Positions 24,799 to 32,892 of a stretch of 64,000 bases of DNA are shown piece after piece (position 1 is the stretch's first letter; each line of letters opens with the position of its first letter). Source of the DNA: Streptomyces sp. ADI96-02 (GTDB lineage Bacteria; Actinomycetota; Actinomycetes; Streptomycetales; Streptomycetaceae). The stretch spans positions 4,767,587 to 4,831,586 of the forward strand of contig NZ_ML123034.1 of NCBI RefSeq assembly GCF_003846185.1. Direction: 5' to 3'. Under the pieces are notes generated by a model that saw nothing but the letters and a program-made list of their open reading frames with translations, made no database searches and was not told the origin of the DNA. Both the position numbers and the translations under genes were made by a program.

Positions 24799-26043
24799 GT
24801 GAACGGGCAGCCGATTTCGGGGGCATCGGCCGGGGCGGGCGCAAGGCGGCGCGGGGGACGGGTGCTTCTGGCACCGGTCCTGGGAGCACTGCTGTTGCTG
24901 GTGACGGCGTGCGGCGGGGACAGTACGGCGGCGGACGGAACCGCCGGGGGCAAGGATGCGAAGGCCGAGGACACCAGCGCCTCGCAGGCGGTGGTCACCG
25001 TCGCGCCCAAGGACGGCGCGGAGTCGGTGGCGACCAGCCGAGCGCTGAAGATCGGCGCCGCGGGCGGGAAGCTGACCACGGTGAAGGTCGCCGACCCCGA
25101 GGGCGAAGAGGTCGAGGGCGCCATCGCGGCGGACGGGGCGAGCTGGACGCCGAAGCGCCATCTCGCCGCCGCCACCAAGTACACGGTGCACGCGGTCGCC
25201 GAGGACGGGAAGGGCCGCGAGTCGGCGAAGGACACGACCTTCACCACGCTGGTCCCGAAGAACACCTTCATCGGGCAGTACACGCCGGAGGACGGCTCGA
25301 CCGTCGGCGTCGGCATGCCGGTCTCCATCAACTTCACCCGGGGCATCACCGATCCGGCCGCCGTGGAGAACGCCATCAAGGTGACCTCCGAGCCGGCCGT
25401 CGAGATCGAGGGCCACTGGTTCGGCAACGACCGCCTCGACTTCCGCCCGGAGAAGTACTGGGCCCCGGGCACCAAGGTGACCGTGGACCTGAACCTCGAC
25501 GGCGTCGAGGGGCGGCCCGGCGTCTACGGCAAGCAGGCCAAGACCGTGGAGTTCACCATCGGCCGCAGCCAGATCTCCACCGTCGACGCGAGCTCGCACC
25601 GGATGAAGGTCGTCCGCGACGGCAAGCAGATCAAGGACATCCCGATCTCCGCGGGCGCCCCGGCGACCACCACGTACAACGGTCAGATGGTCATCAGCGA
25701 GAAGCTCAAGGTGACCCGGATGAACGGCGACACCGTCGGCTTCGGCGGGGAGTACGACATCAAGGACGTGCCGCACGCCATGCGGCTGTCCACCTCGGGC
25801 ACCTTCCTGCACGGCAACTACTGGGGCGCGTCCTCGATCTTCGGCACGACCAACACCAGCCACGGCTGCGTCGGGCTGCGGGACGTGCGCGGCGGTTACG
25901 ACGGCCGGACCCCGGCCGCCTGGTTCTTCAACCGGTCCCTCATCGGCGACGTGGTCATCGTGAAGAACTCCGACGACAAGACCATCCAGCCGGACAACGG
26001 GCTCAACGGCTGGAACATGGACTGGGCGGAGTGGAAGAAGTAG
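24799..26043 (+). CDS. L,D-transpeptidase lipoprotein (Ig-like domains + YkuD), copy 2
   Basis: This is a paralogue of the preceding gene, about 414 residues. GTG at 24799 is preferred over GTG at 24778 because GAGGGGAG lies about ten bases before it. The signal peptide ends in lipobox LVTAC (Cys38). Two Ig-like domains follow, then YkuD with HGNYWGASSIF and SHGCVGLRDVRGG (catalytic Cys at about 357), ending in WNMDWAEWKK. It lacks the short insertion seen in copy 1 before the EYDIKDVPHA segment. It should act outside the membrane on cell-wall tetrapeptides. A strong hairpin follows at 26076-26114. Confidence 0.93.
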   Translation: MNGQPISGASAGAGARRRGGRVLLAPVLGALLLLVTACGGDSTAADGTAGGKDAKAEDTSASQAVVTVAPKDGAESVATSRALKIGAAGGKLTTVKVADPEGEEVEGAIAADGASWTPKRHLAAATKYTVHAVAEDGKGRESAKDTTFTTLVPKNTFIGQYTPEDGSTVGVGMPVSINFTRGITDPAAVENAIKVTSEPAVEIEGHWFGNDRLDFRPEKYWAPGTKVTVDLNLDGVEGRPGVYGKQAKTVEFTIGRSQISTVDASSHRMKVVRDGKQIKDIPISAGAPATTTYNGQMVISEKLKVTRMNGDTVGFGGEYDIKDVPHAMRLSTSGTFLHGNYWGASSIFGTTNTSHGCVGLRDVRGGYDGRTPAAWFFNRSLIGDVVIVKNSDDKTIQPDNGLNGWNMDWAEWKK

Positions 26044-26075
26044 GACCCCTCCCGCCGCGTTCGCGCGGTGGACCT

Positions 26076-26114
26076 GGCGGACCCGGTGCTGTGACCAACG
26101 GCACCGGGTCCGCC
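26076..26114 (+). terminator. Terminator after second L,D-transpeptidase gene
   Basis: A perfect 14-bp inverted repeat (GGCGGACCCGGTGC and complement) with an 11-base loop begins 32 bases after the stop. Confidence 0.8.
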
Positions 26115-26141
26115 CGCGTTAGCCATGGTTAACCTCTCCCC

Positions 26142-26909
26142 ATGACCGTAACCCTCGAAGTACGCGACGACGTCGGCACGATCCTGCTGGACCGGCCGCC
26201 GATGAACGCCCTGGACGTCGCCGTCCAGGACCGGCTGCGGGAGCTGGCCGAGGAGGCGACCCGGCGCGAGGACGTGCGCGCCGTGGTCCTCTACGGCGGC
26301 GAGAAGGTGTTCGCGGCCGGAGCGGACATCAAGGAGATGCAGGCGATGGACCACGCGGCGATGGTCGTCCGCTCCCGGGCCCTCCAGGAATCCTTCACCG
26401 CCGTCGCCCGCATCCCCAAGCCCGTCGTCGCCGCCGTCACCGGCTACGCGCTCGGCGGCGGCTGCGAACTGGCGCTGTGCGCCGACTTCCGCATCGCCGC
26501 CGACAACGCCAAGCTCGGCCAGCCCGAGATCCTGCTCGGCCTGATCCCGGGCGCGGGCGGCACCCAGCGGCTGTCCCGGCTGATCGGCCCGTCCCGGGCC
26601 AAGGACCTCATCTTCACGGGCCGCATGGTCAAGGCGGAGGAGGCCCTGACGCTCGGCCTGGTGGACCGGGTGGTGCCGGCCGCCGAGGTCTACGAGCAGG
26701 CGCACGCCTGGGCCGCCAAGCTGGCGAAGGGGCCCGCGCTGGCGCTGCGCGCCGCCAAGGAGTCCGTCGACACCGGCCTGGAGACGGACATCGACACCGG
26801 GCTCGCCGTCGAACGCACCTGGTTCGCGGGCCTGTTCGCCACCGAGGACCGCGAGCGGGGCATGCGCAGCTTCGTCGAGGAGGGGCCGGGCAAGGCCGTC
26901 TTCCTCTGA
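26142..26909 (+). CDS. Enoyl-CoA hydratase/isomerase family protein
   Basis: This 255-residue crotonase-fold protein has the oxyanion-hole segments KVFAAGADIKEM (about 57-68) and TGYALGGGCELALCAD (about 101-116). A catalytic Glu is likely in the GQPEILLGLIPGAGGTQRL segment. This supports hydration of 2-enoyl-CoA in fatty acid oxidation or a related acyl-CoA pathway. The exact substrate cannot be read from the sequence. No good ribosome-binding site is seen before ATG at 26142, and the sequence just upstream is locally AT-richer (GTTAGCCATGGTTAACC), so transcription may start very near the gene. Confidence 0.88.
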   Translation: MTVTLEVRDDVGTILLDRPPMNALDVAVQDRLRELAEEATRREDVRAVVLYGGEKVFAAGADIKEMQAMDHAAMVVRSRALQESFTAVARIPKPVVAAVTGYALGGGCELALCADFRIAADNAKLGQPEILLGLIPGAGGTQRLSRLIGPSRAKDLIFTGRMVKAEEALTLGLVDRVVPAAEVYEQAHAWAAKLAKGPALALRAAKESVDTGLETDIDTGLAVERTWFAGLFATEDRERGMRSFVEEGPGKAVFL

Positions 26910-27169
26910 CGGCCGCCGGGTGGTGCTCACGCGGATGCACCACCGGGCGGAGTTCATCCGTGTGGGCGGATCGGCCGGGCCTCGCAGCGGACTCGGGGCC
27001 CGGCGTGCCCGCCGCGTGGCACATCCCGCCAGAGGGTGCTTCACCGCAGCTCAGTCGGGCTCCCCGGCGCACTTTCCTGCCTCTGGCATATGCCAAAGCG
27101 CCCTCCGGAATCAGCCGTTCCGGGGTGCGGATTCCGTCGGAACGCCTCCGGAGGCCCGGACGGGCGGCC
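26910..27169. other. Intergenic region, no gene seen
   Basis: This is a gap of 260 bases between the enoyl-CoA hydratase and the HATPase regulator. Frames crossing it show no recognisable protein and no strong hairpin was found. Confidence 0.4.
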
Positions 27170-27685
27170 ATGATGGTGCGCATGGCGGGCCTGGAGGGTG
27201 TGGATCAGCCGCGACCGCGCAGCAGCGCGACCGCGGCACGCTGGACGTCGACCGTCGATGACGAACAGGCGTTCAAGGCGCTGGAGTTGTTCGGGAACCC
27301 GACCGAGGCGGAAGTCCGGCTGCCGTCCCGCCCGGAGTCGGCGGCGACCGCCCGCCGGCTCACCTCCTGCGTGGTGCTGCGGCAGTGGGCGCTCTCGCCG
27401 CAGACCGCCGAGTACGCCGTCCTGCTCGTCTCCGAGCTCGTGGGCAACGCGGTGCGCCACACCGGCGCCCGGGTCTTCGGGCTGCGCATGGTCCGCCGCC
27501 GGGGCTGGATCCGCGTCGAGGTGCGCGACCCCTCGCGCGGGCTCCCGTGCCTGATGCCGGTCAGGGAGATGGACATCAGCGGGCGCGGGCTGTTCCTCGT
27601 CGACAAGCTCTCCGACCGGTGGGGCGTCGATCTGCTGCCGCGCGGCAAGACCACCTGGTTCGAGATGCGGATCTCCGACCGCTGA
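27170..27685 (+). CDS. ATP-binding (HATPase_c, anti-sigma factor-like) regulator
   Basis: This small protein of about 171 residues has a single histidine-kinase-type ATPase fold like SpoIIAB/RsbW and the many Streptomyces ATP-binding proteins. The N box is visible as LLVSELVGNAVRHTGA and the G box as DISGRGLFLVDKLSDRWGV, ending with GKTTWFEM. No receiver, dimerisation or phosphorylatable His domain is present, so it is not a sensor kinase. It may bind a sigma factor or anti-anti-sigma factor, but no such partner is adjacent. ATG at 27170 is followed by further possible starts at 27173 and 27182. Confidence 0.85.
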   Translation: MMVRMAGLEGVDQPRPRSSATAARWTSTVDDEQAFKALELFGNPTEAEVRLPSRPESAATARRLTSCVVLRQWALSPQTAEYAVLLVSELVGNAVRHTGARVFGLRMVRRRGWIRVEVRDPSRGLPCLMPVREMDISGRGLFLVDKLSDRWGVDLLPRGKTTWFEMRISDR

Positions 27686-27784
27686 CACCCCCTGAGCCAC
27701 GCCTCCCACCGGCCCCCGCACCCGTCACCCGAACGGCCGGATAATCTGATCCCCGACATCCGGCATCACGAAGGGGCGAAAACA

Positions 27785-28000
27785 GTGGCGGACATCGAGT
27801 CGGCGCGGACGGTATTCGAGCGGTTCGACCGGGACGGCGACGGCCTCATCACGGCGAACGAGTACAAGAGCGCGATGGCGCAGCTCGGCGACCCCTTCGT
27901 CACCGAGACGGTGGCACAGGCGATCATCAACGCCCACGACGCCAACGGCGACGGCCTGCTCACCTTCGAGGAGTTCTGGGCCGCGCGGAACAAGGGCTGA
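27785..28000 (+). CDS. EF-hand calcium-binding protein
   Basis: This 71-residue cytosolic protein has two EF-hand loops, DRDGDGLITANE and DANGDGLLTFEE, both with all usual Ca2+ ligand positions (1, 3, 5, 9, 12). It starts with GTG at 27785 (VADIESARTVFERFD), with AAGGGGCGAAAACA upstream. Such small calmodulin-like proteins are typical of Streptomyces. Their partners are mostly unknown. It is followed by a strong hairpin, so it is monocistronic. Confidence 0.92.
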   Translation: MADIESARTVFERFDRDGDGLITANEYKSAMAQLGDPFVTETVAQAIINAHDANGDGLLTFEEFWAARNKG

Positions 28001-28006
28001 GCCCCC

Positions 28007-28045
28007 GGACGGGCCCCCGGACGCGGCGCGTCCGGGGGCCCGTCC
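28007..28045 (+). terminator. Terminator after EF-hand gene
   Basis: A perfect 18-bp inverted repeat with a 3-base loop (GGC) begins seven bases after the stop codon. It is one of the strongest hairpins in the window. Confidence 0.88.
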
Positions 28046-28131
28046 ACGTCGTCGCCGCCGGTCCCTCCGGGCAGCGCCGATGAGGCCGTGCGCGGCTTGC
28101 CGCACCCCACCGGGCGGGCGAGGATCGAGGC

Positions 28132-29187
28132 GTGATGCTCTCCGGACCCCCTGCCGACCCGGCCGCACCGGCGCTGCCGGGCGTCCCCGGCGCGCCGCCG
28201 GTCGCCGATCCACTGCCCGCCCCGCTCGCCGATCCGGCCGCCACGACCGCCGCCCCGTCCTACCGGTCCTGGAGGGCCGCCGCGGTGGTGTGCGCGGGCG
28301 GCGCCCTGGCCCTGCTGACCGCGCTGGCCGGACCGGGGCTGCTGGCGCACGGCACCGGAGAGCTGCGGATACCCGGCGCAGGGCTCACCGCCCTGCTCCG
28401 GACCGTCCTGTACGCGGCCCTCGCCGTCCACCTGGGCGAACTCCTCGCCCCGGGCCTGATCCGGCCGGTGCCCGGCCGTCCCGGCGCCGCCGTGCGCGCC
28501 TGGGCCGTCCCCGCCGCGCTCGCCGGGGCCGCCGCCGCGGCCGGGCAGATCGTCCACCTGGCCGTCGTCAGCGACCTCGCGCTCACCGAGACGTACGCCA
28601 CCCGGGAGGGCGGGCTGCTCCTCCTGATCGCCAACGGCCTGGTCATCGCCGCCGGTTGCGCCGCCGGCCGCCGCCCCGCCCTGGCCATCGTCCCGCTCGC
28701 CGCGGTCGTCGGCGCCGAGGCCCTGCGCGCGCACCCGGAGGCGTACACCCCCGAGATCGGCGCGGCCCTCACCGTCGTCCACCTGATCGCCGCCTCGCTG
28801 TGGACCGGCGGCCTGCTGCACGTCCTGCGCACCATGTGGCTCTGGCGCGGCCACCCCGCCGCCCGCGCCCTGCTCGGCCGCTACGCGCGCCTCGCCCTCT
28901 GGCTGTACGCCGCCCTCGCGGCCACCGGCACCGCCTCCACGCTGCGCCGCCTGCCGCTCGACGCGGTGTTCACCTCCGCGTACGGGCGCGCGCTGCTGGT
29001 CAAGCTGGCGCTGATGGCCGTCGTGAGCGCCCTGGCGGTGGCGGCGCGACGGCGGATGCTCCGCGACACCGACCCCGCCGCCGCCCACCGCCTCGCCCGC
29101 CGCGAACAGGCCGTGCTGGGAGCCGTCGTGGTGGCCTCGGCGATCCTCACCGCGACTCCTGACCCGCACTGGGTCTCCACGCGTTAG
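28132..29187 (+). CDS. CopD-family integral membrane protein
   Basis: This 351-residue protein has a Pro/Ala-rich N-terminus and eight or so hydrophobic segments from about residue 45. The C-terminal half matches the copper resistance D domain: HLIAASLWTGGLLHVL, then RYARLALWLYAALAATGTAS, and YGRALLVKLALM. CopD proteins act in the membrane in copper handling. Copper transport for this protein is inferred from family only. No CopC partner is adjacent. It ends tail to tail with the carboxylesterase gene, the stop codons overlapping by three bases within TTAG. Confidence 0.85.
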   Translation: MMLSGPPADPAAPALPGVPGAPPVADPLPAPLADPAATTAAPSYRSWRAAAVVCAGGALALLTALAGPGLLAHGTGELRIPGAGLTALLRTVLYAALAVHLGELLAPGLIRPVPGRPGAAVRAWAVPAALAGAAAAAGQIVHLAVVSDLALTETYATREGGLLLLIANGLVIAAGCAAGRRPALAIVPLAAVVGAEALRAHPEAYTPEIGAALTVVHLIAASLWTGGLLHVLRTMWLWRGHPAARALLGRYARLALWLYAALAATGTASTLRRLPLDAVFTSAYGRALLVKLALMAVVSALAVAARRRMLRDTDPAAAHRLARREQAVLGAVVVASAILTATPDPHWVSTR

Positions 29188-30647
29188 CGGTACGGCGGCC
29201 AGGCGCGCAACTCGGCGTCGCGCGGGGCCGGCAGGAGCGCCGGGGCACCCGGCCCGAAGCCCATCACCGGCCGGGAGGCGTCCCACCGGGGCCAGCCCGG
29301 ATCGCCCGAGGCGGCGAACCGCACCCACGCCCCGTGCATCGCGTCCGCCAGCTCCTGCGGTGCGTCCGGTCCGGTCAGGGCGACCGTGTCGGGGTGGGCG
29401 AGGGTGTCGAAGACGAACCCGAGCTCCAGCGCGTGGCAGGCGCCGAGGCGCTGTACGGGGGAGGGCCACCCGAACTCGTACAGGTGGGTGGAGGCGGGCG
29501 CGCCCGTCCGGGCGTCGGCCAGCCGGTTGACCGGGACCCGCAGCAGCAGGTCCGTCGCCATCGCCCCGAGGAGTTCGCCCGGTGCGGCGTCGGGCCGGGC
29601 CGCCCGGTAGACGCGGGCGGTGGCGGCGGGCACCCCGAACTTCAGCAGCGCGAGCCGGAGCCGGAGCCGGCCGATCCGCTCCGTCAGCCCGCCCGGCACG
29701 AACCAGAGCCGGTACTCCTCGCTGTTCGTCCCCATCAGCAGCTCCACCCCGGCGGCCCCGCCCGTGCGCAGCGCCTCGTCGGGGTCGGTGGGCAGCAGGT
29801 CGCCGTCCACCACGATCGGGAAGCCGTTCCGCCCGGTCAGCGGGTCGCCGCCGCTCGTCACCGCCGTCTGCGCGTCCAGCAGGCCCTCCGGATCGACGGC
29901 GGCCAGCGCGGCGGCGGTCGCCGGGACGCCGAGCCGCCGGGCGATCAGTTCCGTCGTCCGGGAGCCGTCGGCCGGAGTGAGGGCCGCGGGCACGCCGCTC
30001 TGCAGCACCGCCCGCCGGAACAGGCCCGCCGCGCGGGGGGCCGCCAGCAGGGCCGCCACGCTGACGGCCCCCGCCGACTCGCCGGCCACCGTGACCCGGT
30101 CCGGATCGCCGCCGAACGCCGCGATGTTGTCCCGCACCCACTCCAGCGCGGCCAGCTGGTCCAGCAGTCCCCGGTTGGCGGGCGCGTCCGGGAACACCCC
30201 GAAACCCTCCACGCCCAGGCGGTAGTTGACCGAGACCAGCACCACGCCGTCCCGGGCGAACGCCCACCCGTCGTAGACCGGCACCGCTGAGGAGCCGTGC
30301 AGCAGCGAACCGCCGTGGATCCACACCAGGACGGGCCGGCCGGCCGCAGCGGTCGAGGGCGTCCACACGTTGAGGTTGAGGCAGTCCTCGCCCGCCACGG
30401 CCGGATCGGGCAGCAGTGCGTCCAGCGGCGGGGCGTAGGGCCGCTTGGGCGCGGTCGGCCCGAAGTCGACCGCGTCGCGCACGCCCCGCCACGGCCGGGG
30501 CGGCGCGGGCGCGCGGAAGCGCCGTGCGCCCACCGGCGGAGCCGCGTACGGGATGCCGCGGAAGACCGCGACGCCCGCCTCCACCGTGCCGCGCACGTCG
30601 CCGTACGCGGTCGTCACCTGCGGCGGAGCCGCCCCGACACCGGACAT
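29184..30647 (-). CDS. Type-B carboxylesterase (para-nitrobenzyl esterase family)
   Basis: This 487-residue serine hydrolase is related to PnbA and acetylcholinesterase. FRGIPYAAPPVG and EDCLNLNVWTP are the family's N-terminal signatures. The nucleophile Ser is at about 191 (VAGESAGA), the acid Glu is in MGTNSEEYRLW, and the catalytic His is in ACHALELGFVF. There is no signal peptide, so it is probably cytoplasmic. ATG at 30647 has AAAGGG about 11 bases upstream. Upstream lies a fragment of another protein (30670-31020) that does not connect in frame. Confidence 0.9.
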   Translation of the reverse strand: MSGVGAAPPQVTTAYGDVRGTVEAGVAVFRGIPYAAPPVGARRFRAPAPPRPWRGVRDAVDFGPTAPKRPYAPPLDALLPDPAVAGEDCLNLNVWTPSTAAAGRPVLVWIHGGSLLHGSSAVPVYDGWAFARDGVVLVSVNYRLGVEGFGVFPDAPANRGLLDQLAALEWVRDNIAAFGGDPDRVTVAGESAGAVSVAALLAAPRAAGLFRRAVLQSGVPAALTPADGSRTTELIARRLGVPATAAALAAVDPEGLLDAQTAVTSGGDPLTGRNGFPIVVDGDLLPTDPDEALRTGGAAGVELLMGTNSEEYRLWFVPGGLTERIGRLRLRLALLKFGVPAATARVYRAARPDAAPGELLGAMATDLLLRVPVNRLADARTGAPASTHLYEFGWPSPVQRLGACHALELGFVFDTLAHPDTVALTGPDAPQELADAMHGAWVRFAASGDPGWPRWDASRPVMGFGPGAPALLPAPRDAELRAWPPYR

Positions 30648-30669
30648 GTGCGCATCGGCCCTTTCGCTG

Positions 30670-31020
30670 CTTCAGGTGGACCAGCCCGTCCGTGGTGAGG
30701 GCGGGGCGGCCCTTCGTGCCGGCCACGACGATCCGGACCGTGTGCTGGGCACCGGAGGGCCACGACGACGCCGTCCAGACAGCGTCCCGGTACTTCGTGG
30801 TGGCGGACTTCAGATCCACCGTGGCAGCCTTCCTGCCGTCGACGTAGACGTATGCCTGCCCCGAAGTGGCGGCCCGCGACACCACCCACGCGGCTGACCT
30901 TCCGGTGAACGTCCACGTCAGACCGGCGTTCTTGGCGCTGCTCGCGTACGACCGGCCGCCCAGGTAACCGGGGCCCGCCGGTTGCGTCGGCCCGGCCGGT
31001 GGGGGACGGCCCGGGGCCAT
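30670..31020 (-). pseudogene. Probable fragment: C-terminal beta-sandwich of a secreted hydrolase
   Basis: On the minus strand this frame reads GGRSYASSAKNAGLTWTF, later AYVYVDGRKAATVDL, then HTVRIVVAGTKGRP and DGLVHLK. This looks like the C-terminal carbohydrate-binding or Ig-like tail of secreted Streptomyces proteases and glycosidases. There is no signal peptide or catalytic domain before it, and after DGLVHLK the frame runs on without a stop into the esterase gene region in another frame. I read it as a remnant of a larger deleted gene. A short expressed protein starting at 31020 is less likely. Confidence 0.5.
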
Positions 31021-31160
31021 GCTTGCGCGGTCAGTCTTCCATGTGACCGGCTTCGACCAATCCTGGTTCCCTGGTGACCCCTGGTGGTGTGACCTGATCG
31101 TCTCCGGCCGCGGTACGGGACCGGGAGACTGCCGCGCCCCGGGCCCGCACCGCGGCGTTC

Positions 31161-32168
31161 TCAGGAGGCGAAGATCCCGGACAGCGACGCGTGCCCGTCC
31201 CGCTCCACCAGATCGGGCCGGGTGTAGCGCTCGGCGCGGGCGTGGTAGTCGAAGTCGCCCCGCACGAGCCCTCGGTAGTCCCGTACGCAGCGCTCCAGGG
31301 CGGCCCGTGTGGAGCCGGTGATTCCCGCCGCGTCGATCTCCTCGGTCAGTTCCCTTTCCGCCCGCTGCACCCGTTCGGCGATCCGCGCCAGCTGTATTCC
31401 GGCCTCGTCGACCGCTTCCTGGAGCGTGGATCTGCGGTCGCGCTGAATGAGCCGCACCGCGTTGTGCTCATAGCCCAGGGCGGCCTCCTTCTCGAACGAG
31501 CAGATGTCGTTGCAGAGTCCGGAGTGGTCGGTCACCGCGTTCCGCAGGGCGATATAGGCCGGAAGGCTGCGAGCGGATTCCGGCAGATCGATTCCGGCGG
31601 TGATCTCGTGCAGGTCGAGGAACGGCTGCATGGCCACCGAGTCGCGCCGGTGCCTCGCGAAGTCGGCCCGGCTCGGCACCTGTCCGGCCGCGCGCTCCAC
31701 CGCCTCGGCGTAGTACGTCCACAGCCAGGCGGCGGTGTCCCGGCGGAACTGCCGACGCCAGTGCGGCGACCGGTCGCCGCAGGTGCGGTCGCGCAGCCCG
31801 GCCAGCGCCCGTTCCATCGGGCCGTGCGGCGGGGCGCCGTCGAACACGTCCACCAGCCGGGCGATCGCGCTCCCGCACATCCCGGGATCGCGCCCGGCCG
31901 GTCCGTCGTCGAACTCGTCGTCCACCAGGAAAGCCCAGAAGAGCCACTGGCAGAACAGATCGAGATGCCGCTGGGAGGCTTTCGGGAAGATGAGGGAAAT
32001 CCATAGTTCGGGCCGGGTGCGGATCATCCGCTTGCGCGAAGGGGCGGAAAGGATCAGCCCCTCGGATTCGGCCCATTGCCAGGCGGCCCGGCGAGTTTCG
32101 GCCAAGCCCGGATGGCAGCCTGCGCTCGGGAACGGCATGTGAAACACCGGTAACTTTATCTGGCTCAT
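31161..32168 (-). CDS. Class I terpene synthase (sesquiterpene/2-MIB synthase-like fold)
   Basis: This 335-residue terpene cyclase uses prenyl diphosphates. The Asp-rich motif is DDEFD (residues 83-87), the NSE motif is NDICSFEKE (from Asn220, with Ser224 and Glu228), and the RY pair occurs near the C-terminus (ERYTRPDL). Length and motif spacing suit a bacterial sesquiterpene synthase. The product cannot be read. Codon 6 is TTA (32151-32153), the rare leucine codon read by the bldA tRNA in Streptomyces, and codon 4 is ATA. GAGGGG precedes ATG at 32168. No prenyltransferase, methyltransferase or P450 is adjacent, so it acts alone or with enzymes elsewhere. Confidence 0.92.
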   Translation of the reverse strand: MSQIKLPVFHMPFPSAGCHPGLAETRRAAWQWAESEGLILSAPSRKRMIRTRPELWISLIFPKASQRHLDLFCQWLFWAFLVDDEFDDGPAGRDPGMCGSAIARLVDVFDGAPPHGPMERALAGLRDRTCGDRSPHWRRQFRRDTAAWLWTYYAEAVERAAGQVPSRADFARHRRDSVAMQPFLDLHEITAGIDLPESARSLPAYIALRNAVTDHSGLCNDICSFEKEAALGYEHNAVRLIQRDRRSTLQEAVDEAGIQLARIAERVQRAERELTEEIDAAGITGSTRAALERCVRDYRGLVRGDFDYHARAERYTRPDLVERDGHASLSGIFAS

Positions 32169-32892
32169 TGCTGCCCCTCGTCTGATCGGTGCGGATGGAC
32201 GACGCGAACGGCGCGTCCTCCGCGGACCGCGCCGGAGCCGGGTCGTGGGAGGCGGCGGTCGGGGGTCCGGCAGCCCTGAAAACTGTCCCGTGATCCCTGG
32301 CCAAGGGGTGACCGTACGAGGTGAGGTGGCATCGTTGTCAGCTCCTCCGCCGGGGGCCGGGGCGTCGCAGGGGACAGCCCTTAGTCAACCCCCTGTCGGG
32401 GTGCGAGGGAAGCCATATGTGACCGAAATTGCTTGATCGCCCTGAACTCCTGAACGGCTGAGCACAGTTGTGGGGCGTGTGGGACGGGGCATGGGCCCGG
32501 CTTGTTCGTGCTCCTGCGCCTCGGGCGTGTCGGCGCGGGGGAGGCACGTCCGGGCGGGAGCGGCCGTCCGGGGCCGGAGGCCCGCCGGACTCCTGGCCAC
32601 CTGCTGCCGGACTCCTGGCCACCTGCTGCCGGACTCCCGGCCGCCCGCCGCTCCCGGCCGCCGCTCCCCGGTCAGCAGGCCCGCAGTGGGCGGGCGTCGG
32701 CGGCGGACGACAGGACGGCGACCGCGTGGGCGTCCGAGGCGAGCGTGACGTGGCGGTGCCAACCGCTGTGGGAGCGGGCGCGCAGATCGACATCAACTCC
32801 CTGGACCCCGCGATGGACCTGCCCTGGGAGCTGACCGTGGCCGCCCCCGGCTTCCGGGACGGCCACCACGGAGAAGTCCTACGGGTACTCGG
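32169..32892. other. Gene-poor stretch between terpene synthase and pcaB remnant
   Basis: No open frame here has a recognisable domain. It contains the terpene synthase promoter side (32169-32460), two and a half tandem repeat units at 32587-32650, and at the right end the first codons of a lost gene: ATG at 32882 overlaps the pcaB-remnant stop as ATGA but meets a stop after five codons (MTEYP). That overlap is how a downstream pca gene would be coupled to pcaB, so the region probably is what remains after deletions. Confidence 0.5.
32587..32650. repeat. Tandem repeat, two perfect 22-bp units plus a degenerate third
   Basis: Units at 32587-32608 and 32609-32630 are identical (each begins GGACTCCTGGCC and ends CTGCTGCC). 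A third diverged copy begins at 32631. No gene is present around it. Confidence 0.8.

Noticed and set aside
27766..31020. Minus-strand open frame of over 1000 codons opposite the EF-hand and CopD genes and across the esterase gene
   Set aside because: Only the first ~115 codons (30670-31020) look like protein; the rest is Arg/Gly-rich antisense of real genes.
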